Assembly: GCF_003945595.2 (NCBI RefSeq)
Contig: NW_024104528.1
Coordinates: forward strand, 586,257-650,256
Source of the DNA: Pipra filicauda
Taxonomy: Eukaryota > Chordata > Aves > Passeriformes > Pipridae
Length of the DNA stretch: 64,000 bases
Direction of reading: 5' to 3'
The translations under genes and the position numbers were made by a program. This document shows positions 10,440 through 23,187 of the stretch, piece by piece (the first letter of the stretch is position 1; every line of letters begins with the position of its first letter). Below the pieces are notes generated by a model, which did not search any database, had not been told where the DNA came from, and saw only the letters and a program-made list of their open reading frames with translations.

Positions 10440-12721
10440 TGTCCCACTAAAAAGCATTGCAAGGGTTAAGCACTCTAAACTCCGGTTATTACAATAATTT
10501 ATTCCTTTTGTTGATCTAAAGATGTAGAAGTCTTCATCTTCTCATCATAACTGACTTAATGAAAATCTCTGGTGATGAACTGATCTTTTTCAACCTGCCA
10601 AGTTCCTGTAGTAGACTTAAAGTGAAACAGTCTTTAATTTATTCTTAACATTTAATCTCAATAAAACACTCAAACATCAGCTTCTGCTGGCATTCTGAAT
10701 GCAGCAGTTCCAGTTTGTGGATGGATACATTTTTCTTTGTCTCTTTACACAGCAGACAGTACCCATGGTTGATTGGGTGACATAGTTAACCCCAGAACTG
10801 ACTTTACCATGGTTTGGATTATGGTACTAAAGCCCTCAAGTAGATAGAGTTCTCACTGAAGTCGCGTTAGGCCGAAGCTTAAGAGATACTGAAGAAATAC
10901 ATCCAGTTTGGTGTCAGCACTTCATCAGCCTTAAATCAATTTGTAGGGGAAACTTGCACACAGAAGCAAAGTCAACCCCAGTGAAGTTCAGAGTTTTCAT
11001 CTCTCATTGCCATAGGATACCCACCAGAAGACTCCACCAGGGAATGAACTATCAGTGAAGATGTGTGGATGTGTTCCTATAGCACAGTGTTTCTGGAAAG
11101 AAATCTAGTGTTACCTGCAGAAATGTCATTTGAGATGCTATCAAACCAGACACACACAACACCAGCGAATATTCTTCGATTCTTGGAGTCTATATTGGTT
11201 TTTCACATGGTTTGTCCATGTAGTAAGAAATTTCACATTTTCCTGCTGTTCAAGGGTCCGATGCTGCCAGCAATGCTGCCAGTATCAACTCTGTTGCTCT
11301 CCACAGAGCCTTTCACAACTGTAAAGCACCTTTTTTTTTCTTCCCTCATAAGCTTTTTTTTTCACTGTTGGCCAAATAATGTTGATAATAATCCCTTCAA
11401 GGGAAAGAAGTTTACAGGCATAAAAATTACCTTTGTGCCTTGTAAGACAACACAATCTCTAGCTCCCCGTGGTCATTTGTCATAGGAAAATAAAAGTGTT
11501 TTAATGGTATTGACCAATACTACATACTCAGTCTTCTTTGAGAGCCCAAAACTTTTGGTCATGGGTTAGATACTAGTCAGCCATGCATGCTACATCTATA
11601 TAAAGCACAGATCTTCAGTTTAAACTTTCTGCTTTAAAAAATGTACATTGTTCTGGTATTTTTCAAATATGTACTACTAATTACTGTACATACATAATAC
11701 TTTTTCTGACATAACCTTCATGTCACAGGAAAGCCACGTGGGAGGAGAGAAATTGCACATGGGGCCTCGTATCTCTTATCAAGCATATCTAACCTCACAG
11801 AGGTGAAGGCAAAAACCTATCCAGAACTCTTAGAAGACCTGGGTTAAAGGTGTCCAGTCCTTTCAAAAAGAGCTTCCTTGGGTCACAGCCAGACATGTAA
11901 GTGTTAAAGACAACATATAGGAACATGGGTCTGCAAGTTCTGAGTTTGAGCTGAAGAAGAAATCACTGAGACTGCTGCCATCAGGTTGACCTGTTGTGTC
12001 TCCTGGTTTCTTTACAGTTCTCCATCTGCCTCTGTCTGTCTGGTGACCCTTGCCTTCTACTTTGATTGCAGGCTCTTGGGGCTTTTGGAGCTTCTGGGGA
12101 TTTGGGGCTTTTGGACCCCATACTGCACTTGGAACCAGTCCATATCTCCTAGTCTTGAATGAGGGTCCCTCATGTGATAATATGGATGATAGTGATGGAG
12201 CAGAATTGCCATCCTTTGGGAAATCCTGGCGTTGTGATTATTTTCTCTTTTGGAACCAAAAGCAGACATTTCTCACAGAAAGGAAATTATTAAAAAAAAA
12301 TAATGAGCACCATTGAGATATTTAATCTGAATGACACCAAACATAGGTCTGTTAAGTATTACATGTACAAACATCACCATAGTATTAACAGTTGTTCATA
12401 CGACCTAAGAGTCTTAATATAATTAATTGAAATGCCAGTGACATAGCAAGCATTTTTATCTTTGAAGGAAAGTTTTTTTCTTATTGTAACAAAATGTTTC
12501 AGAATTACTAAAATAGAATGATAGTGTCACAATTGTTTGTTTCAGCTTCTTATCTTTGAAAACATCGTAAGAGTTGACACATTCCTGCAAAATACTTCAT
12601 AGTGATGAAGCCACACTTGTCAGATAGGAAGATGGTCTTTCAGAAAACCGCTGCCTCAGAGAGCTTAGCTTTGGCCAAATGCTAGAACTCTGCATAATGA
12701 AGTTATGAGAGGACTTGCATT
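10440..12721. other. unique non-coding sequence
   Basis: No supported gene. A 140-codon plus-strand frame at 11063-11485 shows no domain, is rich in Phe/Leu from T-rich DNA and overlaps another frame. Short imperfect repetition of ggggcttttgg occurs near 12077-12115. Confidence 0.55.
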
Positions 12722-13030
12722 TCATAGAATCAGAGAATGGTTTGGGTTGGAAGGGACCTTAAACACCATATTGTTCCAACCCCTTTGCCACAGACAGGGA
12801 CAGCTTTCACTAGACCAGGTTGCTCAAAGCCTCATCCAACCTGCCTTTGAACACTTCCAGGGATGGAGCATCCACAACTCTTTCTCTGCAACCTGTTTCA
12901 GTGCCTCACCACCCTCACATTAAAGAATTCCTTCCCAATATCTAATCTAAATGTACTGTCCTTCAGTTTGAAGCCATTCTCTCTTGTCCTATCATTACAT
13001 ACTCTTGTAAAAAGTCTCTCCATTTGCAAC
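12722..13030 (-). mobile_element. CR1 LINE 3' end
   Basis: About 310 bp in reverse orientation match an avian CR1 3' end. In order there are the tail box (tcatagaatcagagaatgg), gggttggaagggacctta, ccttccactagaccaggttg-like and cacttccagggatgg blocks, an attccttcccaatatctaatc block and ctcttgtcctatcattacat. The element is 5'-truncated near 13030 and carries only the end of ORF2 plus the 3' UTR. Small indels and substitutions show it is inactive. No convincing target-site duplication is visible. Confidence 0.93.
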
Positions 13031-16000
13031 ACGCTTGGGTAGAAGCACATTTTTGAGTGAGTAAACAGTTAAAGTCTCTCTTCATTAACATTCAAGATGG
13101 ATCTAAGGATGGAGTGCTCTGCTCTTCAATTATTTTCTGCTAAGCACCCTAACAGAACCAGGGCAACCTGGAAAAAACTACGCACTTGTAGTCAAATACA
13201 TACAACTAGAATTAGAAGCAATATCAATTCTATTGTGCCCAGACACAAACTCACTCATTTGGTTTTTTTAATAAATGAAGATCCTTTAATAAAAACATTG
13301 TTTTTAAGGTAGTATCTGACAAATTAGGTGGTTATGACCATTACAATCTTTCATTCAGAGAATTTAAACACCCCAGTTATTCCCTTTGCCTGGTGGAAAA
13401 TTTTGAAGGAGGAAGAGAAGTTGATGGTCCTGCCCATGCCTGCTTTCCTAACTCAGGCCCAGAATTTCAGAGATATGGGAGATGAATACACTGGGAAAAC
13501 ATCAACTCACCTATTTCCATGAAAGCATGGAAGCCGAAAACTTTCAATAAGAATGAAGTGGGTGTGCTGGGATCTAGGGAGTACTTTGAATTTACCATCC
13601 TTAGAGAGGCTTCACGAAAGCACTTGGTGTCATTCATCAAGCTCTCCAGCATCTCCATCTTGTCTTAGTGCATAAGAAGTAGATAACTTTTCTTATCTTT
13701 TCATATTAAAAGAGAGAAAGAAGCAGCAAACCCAAAACTGATTCCGGTCCAAGGACCTTTTCCATCTCCCATAAAACGTTCACATTCTTTGGCCTTATAA
13801 ATAAGTTATGTTAACAGATTAATATCGTACATAACAGCCCAGTTTGAAGCTGACAAAAAGACGAACTGCATCTGAAATGTGGCTCACCTCCATGAGTCTG
13901 AACTAGGCTGTGAAAATATAACTGACCTGATTCCGCAGGACAGTCATGAAAGACAATGTGCTGGGCACCAACTTTGCCTTGCTGGGTACTGCTGATGGAG
14001 GGCTCCATGAGAGCGGGTATGTCTCCTTCAGGAAGTCGTCTTAGGCATTGAAGTGCCAAAAGAAAAGGAGGCTCTAGATGGCTGGTTCCTCAATGGCTTC
14101 CTTCAGAGCTCTGGTTCCCCATATGGATGACAACTGCATGTCAACACATTCAGAAATTGGTCCCTCCCTACTTCTCACAACCCCAGGGAACTGGAGACCT
14201 CATGACAGGCAGAGCTTCCTGCCACAGAACAGTGAGCACCTACAGCCAGCCCAGACCATGCCACACTCCCAAAAAACCCAAAATCTTTAATCTCTCAGGG
14301 TTTGGAGCACCCAGTATCTGTGAGAGGAGATTACCGGACTCAGTTTCTTATTTTTAATTTAATGGCTGGCAGAGCTGCTGCCCAATGCAGCTGTATGGTA
14401 CAATTTTGATTGCAGAGTTGAGAATCCTGCTTGGATTGCCCACTTGTTTCTGTGGGCATATTCCATTTTAGTCATCTGGCTACTAGCCTGGCTGGGGGAA
14501 CACTCCAACACATGGTAGACAAGGATAACCATCCTGTGTTCCCAATACCCCCAAATTAAATTATAAATGTAAAGAATTTACATACAGTCCCAAGGACAAG
14601 GAACCCCAAATCCTGAGTCTGCTATTCTTGGCCTTTCAGAGAAAGATAAAGGAAAGTCAAATTTTTATGAGAGTGACTTCTAAATCGAAACTGACATCTC
14701 AGAGGTGTTGCCTCAGGTCCAGCTCTGATGGATTTTGGGCACAAACATTCCTTGACAGTGAAAAAGCCTTTTCAGGTGCCTCAAGCCAGGCATCCCAAAT
14801 CAGTGACCACTTTTGAAAATAAAAACATAGGTCTGGGAACCTATTCCCAGTCTTGTTTATGTGAGTGCACAGCTACAATGGACTGCTTGTCTGTGTAATG
14901 GCCAGACTCTGAGTAAGGATTTGCAGACTCAGCCTCCTAATCACAGCCAGTGGAATCCTGGCACTAATGAAATCAAGGGAAATTTCCCTTTGACTTCAGC
15001 TGGATTTCACCTTCTGTGTTCCCACCTACAAAATGCAATTAACCAGTCTGCTTTTTTTCACCGTAGTGTTGGGAGGCTGTAGTCATTAGTGGCTACAAAG
15101 CATAATTTTATTTCTTAGGGTGGAAGCTGGTGTTGAAATCTAAAACATCCTTAATACAGCTTTTTTAATTGCATTGCTTCTTGAGCATTTTGCAAACAAG
15201 CAAACAAAATGCCTGAAGCTCCCCAAAATAAAATAACTTCACCTTTAGCACTTGAACTTGGAAGTACCATATGTCAACCTGGGAGTGCAAAGTCTGCTTT
15301 TCATGAGCTGCAAAAACTTCCTGGGGGAGATCTAGGGACCGCCAAAAGTTCTTTGGGGGACTCTCTTTTGTACTCAAACTGGGGAATTCTCAGCAGGCTT
15401 ACCCAGCTGCTGGAAATTCTTCCACAGACACTGATGTGCAGCTCTGTTCCAAAACAAATATCTGCGAGTCCCACACTTCATCCATCTGTTTCACATTTCA
15501 AGGAGTTAGTGTTCCACACACAAGTGTGTTAAGAGACTGAGAGAGCAAGCTGGACCAACAAAGGCTCATTAAAGAAGGCAGTGGGGGGGATGGGAAAAAG
15601 GAAAAAGCAAAAGGAAGGGAAGATAGAAAGCAAGCTATTTTCCAAATATTTTATACAGAGTCACTGGGCAGGGTTAACATGGAGCTGGCAAGGCCAGTGA
15701 GAAATCAAAGGATATCTCCTCTAAAACCCTCTGAAATATAAAACATTAAGTTCTAGTTCAGAACAATACAGAGATCTCAAGCAGAAGCACATTAATGTCA
15801 GGGGATAGTGCAAGTCAAATTTATCCCTGATGTCAAATCAACTGGAGAGCAGTTACACCAGGAATGAAGGAGGCTGCAGGTTCCTATCATTTGACCTGAC
15901 TTCTGCTGCATTTAAAGTCATAAAACATACCTGGTGCTAACCAATAAAAATTAAAAAAACAAGTCTGGGGCATTTTTGTAGTTCCCTACTTCTGATCCAA

Positions 16001-19000
16001 ACCCTTCAGACTGCTGGAAACCTAAGGGAACTGCTCCGCAGCTTTTGTTTTCTGTAATTGTCCCTCACACAGTGCTCTGTAGGGACTGCTGAATGCATTT
16101 CATACATTTTTTGGCAGCGGCATTCCGTGTTGTGTTAAGGGTTCATTAATCTGCTTGCCACTAGGCCCCTGTGAAAAGAGGAAATTGTTTCACACTTGCT
16201 GAAAGACAGAGAAAAGAATTTGGAGAGGAAGGAGAAACAGATTAAATGGGAAATACAAGCAATGGAGAGACAGGTTTGGGGTAGTGCTTTGTCATGTCTC
16301 AGATCATACAAAGGCTAACATGTGAACTCGGGGAATGCGACAGACTTTTGTTCAGAGAAACTGTGCTACTGTGTCATTAATTAGCCCAAGACAGGAGATT
16401 TGGCTGCAGCTCATCTCTGCTCAGAGTATGTGAGCTGAAACAATCAAGGTCCATTTCCAGGCTAAGATGGCAACGGAAATGAAGGGGGCGTAAGAAAGAT
16501 ATTTGTAAAAGGAGCAAGACTTCAGTAAACTGAAGTCATGAATCAAAGACACAATCATTTCAGGGGAAATTGGCCATTGGGCTGGAGAGAAATGATTTTT
16601 ATGAGAAAAGCAGGGTGGCACTGGCCCATACCCGGTCTGCCAAGTGATACCCAGCAGCCCAAATAGGTTCACCCAATTAACCCAGTCTGGACTCACAGTG
16701 TGGTACCCAGGGCATTGCTACAGCCAAGGCTGAGAATTAAAAAACCCTCAAGGCCTGGAGATGCATTTCGTCTCCCAGTGTGCTTTCTAAACCTTCATTT
16801 AACTGCCTGGCACACAGAACAGCTAGAAAGATCACAGTCACCAGGTTTCACACTGCTGTGGATGGCTGGAAGGAAAGACCAGAGGAAATGTTTTTTCAAC
16901 CTGACTTAAACCTTGTGGTTACCTATTGATAGTGGAAAGTCCTCTGCAGAGACAAAAGCAAGAGCAAGAGCTGCTATCACCACACAGCAAACAAGTCTTG
17001 GGGAACAGTCCTCTGGGTCCTGCTGACTTGGCTGCTTTTTGTATAACCGGTCATATACATAAGGGTTGCAGGATCAGGGCCAATTCTGTGCTAAAGCAGC
17101 AGAGATCAGACATGCAGTAAGGATGACATATTGTGTTTTCACAAAAAATAAACAAACGACCATGATTTGAGTTTACAGGGCTATCAAACATCCCCCTAAA
17201 GATGAGTGGAAATTCTGATAAATTGTTTCAGCATTGCCTCACATAAAAATGTGCTAACTGGCGTGGGCTTTAGTTTTTCTTAGTGATTATGAACTGTTCG
17301 GGCAAAACAAAATTAGCAAATAATTTAGATTGGAATAATCTATTTTATCTGAACCATAAAAATACAAGACTGGAGCTGCTGCATAAATTCTTATTGTGAA
17401 CTAATTCTAATAAGGAGCTTCTTCCCTTATGAGCTGTAATAGAAACAAACAGGCTGCTCTGGCCAGATGGCAATAAGATTTGCAACATCAGGTTTGACGT
17501 GTTTAAACATTTTTGGCTGGTTCTGAGTGCAATCACCTCTTGCAGAGAGCCACTTGGACTCTACCCGTGGCTTGGCTGCTCAAAAACAAGGTCATACATT
17601 GTTGACTAAGAAGTTCCAGTGTTTAACATTTCATCTCGCACTTACATTACAAGGTAGTTTGGTTGGTACCTCTGCAGGAGGAAAGGATGTTTTCTTCAAA
17701 ACTCTAATAAACATTCCTGTCTTGCCTTTTTCATTCTGCAGTGCCTTGCTTGTTTGACAGTGTTTAATTTCTGCATGAAGGTAAAGGTGGGCAGATGTAC
17801 TTATGCTTTGACATTACACATAACATTTGGCAAGGCTCACCTCACTTTACCATTGCTCATCCCGGGAGTGGCCCTTTCCCTTTTCTTTTTTTTTTTTTCT
17901 CTTCTTCGTTGGTGTTTCATGGAAATTTGCAACAGGCCAAATGAACAGGAATAACCCATGACATTATGCCTCCCACCACTGAGTCACTGCTGGTAGAACT
18001 GGGATGGAGTCGTGTGCTCCTGTACCACAAAGGGGCCTATAGTTTCTCAGATACTTGATTGACTGTTAAATGAATGGCAAGCACTTCGTTCTCTGTAGTG
18101 TGTCATGATTAATTCATCTCCCTCTCATACCCCGCTGTACATGTTGTAGTGGGTTTCATTCATGAACTGAAAAAGACCTGAGTAATGCTCCCCTACTCTC
18201 AATTTTGTTTCTCCATAGAAGGTCACAAAATATACCATGGCTGCAGGTGGTCTTATGTAAACAAAGCAATCTGGCCAGAATTCAAGGTTCAGCAATATAA
18301 TATTGTCAAGTGATCATTTTGTTGAAATAGTTGGATGCCTATAAAACATCTGCAGATGCTAAATTTAAAATACAAATAAAGCCCAAAGTTGGAAAGTCCT
18401 CAGACTTCTGGTGAAAACATTGTTTTGTAGAACACAGCTCCTCTTGTCCCACGTAAATCTAAAGCTGAATGTGGACAAACAGTTTAGTTCCTGATTGTGC
18501 CAAGAAAATGGGCTTTGCATGGGTGCAGAGCTCTTTTATTCCTGCAGAATCATAGCCCAGCTTCCCAGAGGAAAAAGTGATGGGAGAGCAATAAAAATCA
18601 GTTTGGGAACTGGGGAGAGAAGGCTCAGGGTGATATTCTTGAAGATTGTGAAACCTAAATTAAACAGAAGAATGAAATCATCTTTCTGTTACTGATTTAG
18701 CACTTGGCTGAGACATTAGACCCTGTCCTGAGAAAAGCCCATAAATGGTATCACCCCAGGAGAGAAACGGTGAAGGCATTAAGTCATGGGGATGTTCATC
18801 TGGGATAGAAATCCCTGCTGACTTTCTGATGGCCCACAAAGGGAGAGTCCCTGTCTGCTGGAGCAGAGGAAGATGAAAATGTCACTTTAGTCTGTCCCAC
18901 TCTTTTTTGTCTAACTGTGTGCTGAAAAGCAAACTAAGGGACAGAGTCAAAGCTCCCTCAGCTCACCTGTTCCAGACAAATTGAGGGCTTGCAGCAGAGC

Positions 19001-20640
19001 AGCATCTACTGAAGGAGCAGTGGGAACTGAGGGAGGGAAAAGCCAGGAGCTAGGTGATTTGTGAGGGTACAAGAACTTCCACGGGAAAGGGCTTATAAAG
19101 GGCAGCTACCACCTCACCTTACCCCAGAGATGAAGGATAACACGGTTAAAACCTCCCTTTAGGCAGCCAGCGGGAGCCCTTAGGTTTTGGTTTAGCACTT
19201 AACAAATCTGAACCAGGGAAGGGAAGAAGAGGGGGATGGAGAAAGGATTTTATACCTATTTTTCCATGTTTGTTTTTCAGCCCTGATGACTTTTCAATTA
19301 ACATCCTTACTCACATTTCCCAAGTAAGACCCTGCCTCTGGATTCTGGGGGTTACAGGACCAAGTCGTTTTGCTGCTCGCAGCATTATCCGCAGCAACCT
19401 CTGCTGCTGAGGAGACACCGTGCATTGTAACAGCAGGTGGTGTTGCAGGTTAGGAGTGAGCTACAAAGCGGAGTTTTGCTCAGCTCTTGACTGCACAATG
19501 CCTGGCTCGAACCAGTGCTATTAGTCTCTGAGGCCCCGTCTAAGCTACAGCTTGAGCAGCGCTCACACTTGCAGCTGTGCTGCGTTCAGAACTGTCGGCA
19601 GAGGTTTCCTGGTATGGTTTTGCTATCCAGTTTTGCAGCCTGGGATTTCTCTAACAATTGTGTGAACCGAAATCATGCTCTTGACTGTCCCTCTGGGTAA
19701 TATGTCACTTAATTGGTTAATACGCTTATAATATCACTTAAAGTCATAGTGGGCGTGGACACAAATGGCTTTGAAAAGCAGTTTCAAATGCAATTATAAG
19801 CCTTATTAGCTTTTAAAAGAATGACGGAAAAAATGTCCCCCCTTCTGTCGTTGGCACAGGTGGGAGTGACCCTGTAGATAGGGCAAGAAAGGCCTTTGGC
19901 ATTTTTAGCACAGCACCACGTCATTGTTTCATGCAGTGTGTAACGAGCATTTTCTCCACTGGGCAGCCCTGAGCAAGGTTAGGTGATGTCAGGTTTCCAC
20001 TGACCCTCCTGTGAGGGTCACCCATGGGCTGTGAAAAGTGGGCAGTATCTGAGGGCACCAGACCCACTAAAGCATCAAGATGGCTATGGCTGTGATGCTG
20101 AGCCCTCCAGCAGCCTGGGGAGTGGGAACTATTTTGTATGCTGTTTCTATGCTGGCATGGGCATTTCCCCCAGCTCCCATTCGGTCTCCCTGAGGAGCAG
20201 TGGTGTTTCCCACAGGGGCAAGCAGGGCTGGGGCAGGACTCCTGTAGCCCATACATCACTCCTGCTCTCAAATAGGGCATCCCACAAGGCATAGCTCTCC
20301 TACGACAGTTTTCATAAATGAATAAATAACCAAATTCTTCATTCCTAGATACCAGACAAATGACAAGGGCTTACCTGAATTTTCTAGAAGCGTAAATGTC
20401 CCTCAAGTATTAAGCAAATATTGCTCCCCAGAAGCCTACAGACCCTGATGCCCTGCAAATGCATGCAATTCACTTCTCATGTGAGAAAAACATACACGTT
20501 AATGATATATTCAAACTGTAACAAAGCAGTTAATTCATTTGCTAATACATCTTTTCTGCTTTAGAGTCTATCAAGTAATGAACATTTAATGACCTATTCA
20601 TTTTCCTAAGAACTGCTGCATGGCACGGTGGAATCAATAC
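13031..20640. other. unique non-coding sequence
   Basis: No gene, RNA gene or mobile element is recognised over these 7.6 kb. All open frames are short and motif-free. There is a short T-run near 17886-17899. Some AT-rich blocks of even composition, such as 19.70-19.83 kb, could be conserved non-coding elements, but this cannot be shown from one sequence. Confidence 0.5.
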
Positions 20641-20664
20641 AAAAGATGACCATTTTCACGCATC

Positions 20665-20694
20665 AGATAATCTTATCTACAAGGTTAAGATAAT
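20665..20694. promoter_or_regulatory. cluster of three GATA-type motifs
   Basis: AGATAA (20665-20670) and TTATCT (20673-20678) form an inverted pair two bases apart. A second AGATAA follows at 20689-20694. WGATAR is the recognised core of GATA-family transcription factor sites, and paired sites can bind the two-finger protein strongly. The motif is short and the DNA AT-rich, so function is only a possibility. Confidence 0.25.
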
Positions 20695-20860
20695 ATTATG
20701 TTAATGTTTCCTGCATTATCTTGCATACTTTCAGCTCCTTTGAGAGATATTCGTTTGGTTTTAGCAGCTTTTGCAAGCATTTTTGCTTCCTGGATGATTT
20801 CTGTTTCATTTTAGCTTTACAATTTTTCCCTGCACTTGGTCAGAGCCAGCAAACAGTAGC

Positions 20861-20918
20861 AAAAAAACAAACAATCAGAAAAAAAAAAAATCAAAAACCC
20901 AACAACAAAAAAACCCCA
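20861..20918. repeat. A-rich low-complexity tract
   Basis: A run of A with scattered C and T (aaaaaaacaa..., aacaacaaaaaaacccc). No adjoining retrotransposon body was recognised, so I treat it as simple sequence. Confidence 0.8.
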
Positions 20919-21332
20919 ATAGTGCAGGAAAATGCTACATTTGACCTGCTTTAACCTTCAGTTTACTGTATAAAGCAGAACCAGAGCAGACAGTAAAGAA
21001 AGGCCAAGCTGCAGCTGAAGTATGGTTCTTAAACTGGCTTCTGAGTGCTTTCTATCAATAATAATTGAACCTAAATTAAAAACAAACAAAAACAAAATAA
21101 ACTCCCTTCAGATTAATATCCCTCTCAGCCTTCAGTTTGTTCAAAGCCAGGCCTGGAAGGCATGGAAGTGATGTCATCCGCATGTGGGTCCCCTCACGGC
21201 AAGGAACATATACCCTTGCAAAACTCAACCTCCAGCTCTCCGCCATGCCAACAATGGAGTCAGAGGTGCACCATGGGCTTGGGGTGGCATCCCAGGGTGT
21301 GCTCTGCTGTATGGCTGTCCTAACATATGGAC

Positions 21333-21366
21333 ACAGAGAAATGTGCTGGACAGAGAAATGTGCTGG
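21333..21366. repeat. 17-bp perfect tandem duplication
   Basis: The unit acagagaaatgtgctgg occurs twice head to tail with no mismatch, consistent with a recent slippage or local duplication event. Confidence 0.9.
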
Positions 21367-21686
21367 GCCAGCATGTGTCTGTTACACGTGAACAAGGCTG
21401 CAATACCCTCCCTGCAGTGCCAAAAGTATCTCAAGGTGGTACTTGGTGTGCCTCACGCTGTAACTCCAAGGTGTACCCAGAGTTCTCATGTGCTTTCATG
21501 GTAGCTATGTAATATGCACATTTTAGAGTCCCTGAATACTCATTTGCCTCTCTAAACACAACCATGAGGCTTGTTATGGTCTGTTGGCTCAAAACACTTT
21601 TTTTTTAAAAGTCCCTATGCACTGATTTTATCAGAATGCCTCAAGAGCGCCAACCAACACCCCTCTAATGCACTACATAAATACAC

Positions 21687-21721
21687 TAAAATGAATTAAA
21701 ATGAATTAAAATGCATTAAAA
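21687..21721. repeat. 10-bp tandem repeat, 3.5 copies
   Basis: The units taaaatgaat, taaaatgaat, taaaatgcat and a partial taaaa lie head to tail. The third differs at one base. Confidence 0.9.
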
Positions 21722-23135
21722 CATCTCTGAGCAGCATTGTGAGAAAGCTGCCTGAGAGGTTGCATGCAACAGCCGGGGTCCACACAGCCCCAAGACCTGC
21801 TGTCAACTGTGGAAACAAAGAGGGCTTGCACCACCACCATCTCCACTTCCCCTGGGCTCCAAAAGAAACTGAGCCCAGATAAAGCTCCAGCAGTCCTGCT
21901 ACCAGAGCAGAGGGCCTGGTAAAACATCACCACTTCCATCTCACTGTGTATTTCTTTGTTTATTTACTTCTTCCTACAAGTGGTACCCAGGATTATATGA
22001 CCTGACAGCAGGTTTGGGAACATGGATGTGCATATGGATGGAGCCTGGAGGAGGGGACTTGGCACATCCGCAGGGCTTCTGGTCATAGGGTCCTGTAGGA
22101 GCAGCTGCCCAGACAGCTCCCCTCCACTCTGTACAGCTCTTTCATACAGCGACCCAGGAGAAAGTAATATTTGTAAAAACTGGAAAATAAGCTGGCAAAG
22201 TCAAAGAAACCTGGCAAGTGTAGGCGTACTGACACAGCCTGTTTCTCAATTCGGTCCTTTCTGAGCATGTGTTGCCTACCATCTCTGACCAGGTCTCTAG
22301 GTGTTACTCCTCTAAAACAAATAAACAATTTTATTATGAAATGAGCAGTGATATTGCTTTTTCAAGCTAAAGTCCACATCAATGTGCCACAAATTGCTGG
22401 CTTTGAAGACATGAATGCATTCCCACTGCCACCCAGTGCTGCCAGTTCTCCAATTTTCTACTGGGTCTTGCATTCCTGGGCATGCTTCTTTTGTCCACAA
22501 AAGCCTTTGATCCCCTGAGCCAAGTTTTTGGTCTAACTATGCCTTCAGTCTCTGAGATGGTACAGAAAACCCTGAAAATAAGGGTTGATCCAATCTGCAG
22601 CTCCAAAAGCAATTGATAAGCATAAAGATTGGCAAATGTTGCTGTTTCATGCAGAAGAGAGAAAGTTTCATACCATTGAGGAGATATAGATATTAGAGAA
22701 ACTGTGGAAGGAAAAATTAGTTTGCCATGAAAATTATTTTTCTTTCTTATATCGTGAAAGACACTGAATTTTTTTTACCTGAACACTGTCATTGCATCTC
22801 AGGGTCTTGCTGTAGTGCTCAAAAAGAGTAGGCTGGAATGATGTTACTGTCTATAGGTAAAATAAATAACAAAAATAAAAAAACTAAACCAACCCAAGTG
22901 AACAAACAAAAAAACCTGAAAAAATTTGTTGCTTTGATTTATCTTTGCACAATACCAATATTTTAACTCTACTGAGAATCAAGTTAGTAAGTATCATCTG
23001 TAAGTACTACAACTCCTACCTGCAGGTAGCCCTAGCAGGGCAGAAGATGTAATCAGATGGGCATCTCTAGGGACACTTTGTAGCATAAAGGATTTTATCC
23101 TGTCTGAGCACAAATACCACTCTCAGATTCTTTTC

Positions 23136-23187
23136 AGAGAAAAAAGGGAGAGGAGAGGGAGAAGAGAGGGAGAGGAGAGGGGAAGGA
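23136..23187. repeat. GA-rich purine tract
   Basis: Almost pure purine sequence built from gggaga/ggagag units. This is a polypurine microsatellite. Confidence 0.85.

Noticed and set aside
11063..11485. 140-codon plus-strand ORF
   Set aside because: Composition reflects T-rich DNA and a second frame is open across the same place; no family motif.
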